In this document: in pieces, positions 59,349 to 64,000 of the stretch
How positions within the stretch are numbered: the first letter of the stretch is position 1
How the letters are laid out: the number at the start of each line of letters is the position of its first letter
Assembly (NCBI RefSeq): GCF_008831285.2
Contig: NC_045147.1
Span: forward strand, 8,834,334-8,898,333
Reading direction: 5' to 3'
Length of the DNA: 64,000 bases
DNA from: Nymphaea colorata
Taxonomy: Eukaryota; Streptophyta; Magnoliopsida; Nymphaeales; Nymphaeaceae
Position numbers and translations under genes: made by a program
Notes under the pieces: generated by a model
The model's database searches: none
Told to the model about the DNA's origin: nothing
What the model saw: the letters and a program-made list of their open reading frames with translations, nothing else

Positions 59349-59577
59349 CTGGGCACCTGGTCGGGCTGCGGCCAGGTACCTGGCGCAACTCAAGCTCGGA
59401 AAAAAGGGCACCGGGCCGGCCCGGGTGGGCCTGATAGCAGTTTTTTAATATATTTTTATATATAATTATAATTTTTTATTATAATTTTTTAATATTTATG
59501 TATTGTTTTATATTATATATTTTATAATTTAATTGGGCCAAGCTCGGGTTTTGGGTGTTGTGCCGGCCTGATGCCCA
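59349..59577. mobile_element. Small hAT-like MITE with GC-rich ends and AT-only core
   Basis: The left end GGCTGGGCACCTGGTCGGGC pairs with the reverse complement of the right end, GTCTGGGCATCAGGCCGGC. The core (about 59440-59530) is almost pure A/T. It is related to the element at 37.8-39.6 kb. Confidence 0.5.
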
Positions 59578-61900
59578 GACATATGTAACTTTGTCTAGGA
59601 TGAATGTATCGGTCGCATCGACACTTCCAAATTCTAGAGAGCCCATACCGAAGCCAAGAGTGTACTTGTCATTGCACATTGCACCTTGTTTCAAAGAACC
59701 CCTAAAGACAATCGAGAGTGGCCATCCTATTTACGATATGAATAACAGTATTCTTCTATTTTCTTGATGTATCTTGTTTAGAACTTGCTTAAAGGAATCT
59801 TAAAGTATATAGGCTGAGGTCATTTCATATTATGTAACGCCGTATGAGGAATCGTGAGGCTTCGTGTCTGCTGGCGAACATTCTTTAATGACAAAAGTAG
59901 GCCAATTGTTTTTTCCAAATGGTAGTCCAACAAAAAGCCCCTATCATCATCTGCATATGGGCTGGCTTTTGCTTCGGTAAAACCACCCATGACCTCTTCC
60001 CCGCTTTTGTTTGGATATCTGACATTACATCAACTTGGTGCTCCACTTAATTAATTGTGGTACATCAGCTCTTTTTATTTTCCCACTAAGCAGACATCCG
60101 CTGAGTAGGATTCTACCAAGTTATTTCAAGCTGCATTGGAGGATAGAATAGCACCTGAGCATTTTGAAGCATATTGCAGTTACATTAATTATTAAAATTC
60201 CTATGGGTAGATCTCTCAAAGATTATTCTAATATTTTTCATTGCTGCCGTTATAGCACTGGAGGACTAAAGATGATGACCACGATTGTGACGACCTTCGA
60301 AATTTTATTTTCTTAATAAGGAGAAACTAAGATCACTTTGCCATCTATCACAGACACACCAAACCACATGAACAAAAATCTTTGCTCAATATCAGTAAAA
60401 ATTTCATGCATCTAAATCGAAGAAATGAACTTCAATTAATTTTAAAACTTTAAAACTTGACAACTAATACATTTGGAGTTCATAAAGACTAGGGTGCTAC
60501 CAAACCCACCAACTAAGCCATAGTATTTCACTTCTACCACATCGAGACCGGGAAATAAATTTCCAAAGGCGTGAGAACTAAAAGCTCTCAGCTGTTCAGT
60601 TATACAACAACTATTACGTTAAACGTATACACTGTACACAATCAAAACATTCAGAAGTTGGGATATAATGATAGCTAAAATGCGCATGCAGTACAGGAAA
60701 GCAGTTGCTACATGCTATCCACACGTATACATACATATATGCATGAGAATGATTAATTTTGCATTCATTGCTTTTACTATTTTGCAGTGCATCAATTGGC
60801 GCACAAATAATTTTTAGTTTTAGTAAGCATATCTCAGCATACATGCGATCAAGCACACAGATGACAGGAAATTCAAGTGTTTAGTTTCTTATACATGTAA
60901 TACTCAATTTTTATTGCACATTAGTTCAACTATCTATCGAACAGTACTTTCACTAGATCCATATAGGACCAATGTCTTCCTCTATTGAATATGTCTTCAA
61001 AAAATAAGTTGGAAAGTAATTCCTAAAAGATCTTTTCCTAACAGGCTCACTACCTAAGAGTAACTTTTTAGACTGTTTTCCTCAGAAGAGCTGGATAACT
61101 CCAAGCTCATTCTAAAGTCCAATCAAAAGGGCAACACCACAAAAACACTTCTTCTTGCTCACAACAGATTCTCACCTTGTTCCTCCAAATAGTTTGGACC
61201 TTCTACAGGCCTATCTAATCAATCTATTCTATTATTAAGGATATTCAATCTTTCAGGTATTAGACCAATTCATACATAAACAAAGTGCTCAATACCACCC
61301 AGTGTGTCCTGTGCTGGAGAAAAGTTTACGTGCAATCATCAAGATTACATGTTATCTTAAACACTTTTTAATTTGTGTGCATTAAATATGTCAGCATCTT
61401 CAATTTCAAATACTTCTCATGCAACCACATATAATCTGAATTCCAGTGCATATGTACTATTAAACAACAACGCATACATCGCATGCATACCCACATTATA
61501 CATGCACAGATATCTTTGCCCAATGGAAGCAAGTATACGTAAGTGAATGTATTTGTCTGATCACAAAAATCATGCCTCAGTTATAAACCAGAATGAGCAT
61601 AAACAAGCCAGTGGTTATCACACTACATCTATATATATTATTTAATAACTTCAAATGTGCATAATTACAGCTCCCAAATTCGCTTTTGCCACCCTTTGCA
61701 ACTCTATAAACTGAAACAAGGTTTATGACTCATCCTATAGCAAAGTTCCTTTCATGTTGTTAAGCAGCCAACTTTTTTTGTCATATAGTTGAAACTGGCA
61801 CCTACCAAAAATACTTAATAGTTAGGAGCAAACTGAATGGCATTAAGTTACAAAAATAATGGGGGTTAATAGCATTAAGCACAAGATACGGCACTTCTAA
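59578..61900. other. No supported gene
   Basis: AT-rich intergenic sequence. Open stretches at 59555-59767 and 60614-60856 have no recognised motif. Confidence 0.4.
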
Positions 61901-62890
61901 GGTTTGGACTTTGATAAGATCCACTTCAAATTAAGGAATACATAGGTAAATAAGGTTCGGTGTTATAAAAAAATCATGCAGCAAGAAGAGTGCACGTACA
62001 AAGCCAGACACACCAAAATTATGTGGTTCGGCTATTAAGCCTACATCCATGAATAATGGCTCAATGCTTTCACCACTTACTGCATTGGTCCTTGCTCATT
62101 ATGTTTACATATTTTTTTATCATAGAGCAATGGAGACAACAAAAAAAGCTTTCAAGAATTGAATCGATTTTGATATATGATCATAAAAAAAAAAATATTT
62201 ACTGGCGCATGGAAGAACACGTGTCAGTAAAAGTTCCTTTTGAATGTCAGTTGTGCATGGTGAATTGACTGCCTTTTTGATATGGTCCACCAATATTATG
62301 ATTGACCACCTTCTCGTCATCTGTACCTTTCTTGATCTCAGGAAACCCGATCTGCTAGCCTTCCTTGCTCCGTGTCATCTCATGACCTTCTGTTTTCACA
62401 CCCACCCCTCAACACAACCACCCCCTCCCCCAGGACGCAAGAAGAGCATCTATGGGCTGACGTTCAGCTTGAACTAGAACTTGGCAAATTGACTGTGTGA
62501 AGGTCCTTTGTAAGAATATCTGCAATTTGTTCTTTGCACTAAGATGACAGACTTGAATATCTTTGCAATTTTCTCTCGAACAGAGTGCACATCTATTTCG
62601 ATGTGCTTGCTTCTATTGTGAAATGCCGGGTGATTTGCCAAGAAGATGGCGCACAAATTGTCACACCAGATGGTTGGGACGTCGAGAATTTTAATTCTCA
62701 GTTTTGATAAGAGAGCAGTAACCCAAGAAATCTTTGTGGTTTCATCATCAATACCTATGTATTCAGCTTTTATGTTGGATATGGAGACGACCATTTGTTT
62801 GCAAGAGCTCCACGATACCAAATTTGGGCCAAGATATGTAACACATCCAGAGGTAGAGTGATGGTTTCCTTTAAATATCTTAAAATTCAC
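61900..62890 (-). mobile_element. Decayed copia 3' end: RNase H remnant, polypurine tract and LTR start
   Basis: Minus-strand 62890-62474 reads STSGCVTYLGPNLVSWSSCK, then AEYIGIDDETTKISWV, WCDNLCAIFLANHPAFHNRS and KHIEIDVHSVREKI, the copia RNase H domain. A polypurine tract (GGGGGAGGGGGTGG on the minus strand, about 62420-62436) precedes a probable LTR start TGTTGAGGGGTGGG near 62412. The LTR end was not fixed. Confidence 0.65.
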
Positions 62891-64000
62891 TTAATAGCTC
62901 CCCATTGTTATTGTATGTCTCCAATTGTACTCGTGGGCATTATCCATAGTTTGACTATCTCTCATACAACATGATGGAAGTAGCCATGGGTGTGGGCATG
63001 TGCTTCGCTTCAAGTATATGTTGTCCTTTTAAGTAGTTCAAAATATATGTCTTTTGTGATAGTTGAAATCCTTCCTTTGTGTAAGATGACTCAATGTCCA
63101 AAAATAGTGAAGACTTCCGACTTTGTACAAATATCTATTCAGATTCCATATGTACCAACTTGTTTAGCGAACAATTTCACACACAGTTCATGCTTCCATA
63201 TGAATTGACATTAAGTACAGAGTGACAAATCAATGACACATTAAAAAATATAATGTGCATTATGCTGACATGTAGATCTTGGATCTAGATTTAATACTGG
63301 GATCTAGATTTGAAGAAGATTCTAGAAAGTAGGTCTGGATATGGTGTGAAGGTCTGGACTGTGATATGATACTAAGATCTGAAATTTGAAGTAATGGGTC
63401 CGGATCTATGAAAAGCATATCACATATCTAAAATTTGAATAACAGATCTGGACTGGTGTGAACCTGGACCTATTTTGATCTGAGCTGGGTGAGTTCAGAC
63501 TCAGCCAACTTGTACTGGACCTCAGCTAGGTTCAATTTGAAATGGGCTCAAACCTGGGCTAGGCACACGGTCTAGCTGGGTTCAGCCTGGGTTCTCTTTT
63601 GGAAACCAGGTTTTGCTGAACTCCAAGGTGGGCTCGAGTTGCGCGTGAGGCTACTGGGTTCATGTGGACTTGAATAATGCACTAACTTAGGTTCATGTAG
63701 CTGTTTTAGGTTTGTGAAAATGATATGCACATAGTGGGAAAAAACAATGCTCCAAACATGGAAAATGAGCTTGGTGGATCATGTGGGTAGGTTGGCCATA
63801 CACAAAGGTGCACAAGGTGACAAAGAATCTACCTGTGAAACTTTTGAAAAATGACCTCATTTGTCCTCCAAAACTCAATTTTTCAAATTTTACAGAATGT
63901 AAAATGACCCTTTTTTGAGTGGTGTGCAAGGGCAAAATGAGAACTTTCAATTTGGAACACATCAGTCCGATCTGAAGCTGCAAATAGTATGCCAAGGAGT
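62891..64000. other. No supported gene; degenerate repeats at 63260-63660
   Basis: 63260-63480 repeats GATCTGGA/GATCTAGAT-like motifs and 63480-63660 repeats AGCTGGGTTCAG/CCTGGGTT-like motifs. No ORF or TIR was supported. Confidence 0.4.

Noticed and set aside
1-64000. CRISPR arrays, rRNA, tRNA genes, bacterial-type operons
   Set aside because: None was seen; the tRNA-like TGGTATCAGAG sequences are retrotransposon primer-binding sites.

Overview
The window is nuclear DNA of a flowering plant. The evidence is a seven-exon gene with clean GT-AG splice sites, plant-type Ty1/copia and Ty3/gypsy retrotransposons with TGGTATCAGAG primer-binding sites, PIF/Harbinger-like and hAT-like DNA elements, and decayed plant gene fragments (HAK/KUP potassium transporter, ATG1-type kinase, DmX-like WD40 protein). 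The species cannot be fixed from the sequence. No rRNA, tRNA, CRISPR or bacterial operon was seen.

Layout. 1-470: end of a minus-strand copia-type element (PBS plus 5' LTR). 480-1345: broken HAK/KUP transporter exons, minus strand. 1.6-2.8 kb: an unknown coding exon duplicated around an 812-bp segment. 3.8-4.05 kb: an inverted array of a TTATCTCATA motif. 5.66-37.8 kb: a nest built on an old, heavily mutated Ty3/gypsy family. Its 5' LTR and gag start lie at 5.66-6.7 kb and its 3' LTR ends at 37.78 kb. Inside are a younger Tekay/Del-like chromovirus with a 3.9-kb LTR (6925-18727), a PIF/Harbinger-type element carrying a DmX-like fragment (19944-23625), two repeated copies of the old gypsy body (18.7-25.96 and about 26.0-28.4 kb), and an ATG1-derived fragment (about 28.4-35.74 kb). 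That fragment is itself split by a minus-strand copia (28996-34390, target duplication AGCCT). 37.8-39.6 kb is a GC-motif-rich hAT-like element.

The one apparently intact host gene is a membrane-anchored RING-CH (RINGv) E3 ubiquitin ligase at 41859-58589 (+), 331 residues. Its introns hold a hAT-type non-autonomous element (intron 3), a TIR element with internal duplication, and a full copia (50349-55835, target duplication ACATC) in the 9.4-kb intron 5. Downstream are small DNA elements and a decayed copia 3' end (about 61.9-62.9 kb, minus).

The points most worth a second look are: inverted pairs of a motif matching the mitosis-specific activator (MYB3R) consensus just upstream of the TATA box in the LTRs of three copia elements; the gene-fragment-carrying Harbinger-type element with an exact empty site elsewhere in the window; the ATG1 fragment inside a gypsy body; and shared lesions in the duplicated gypsy copies.
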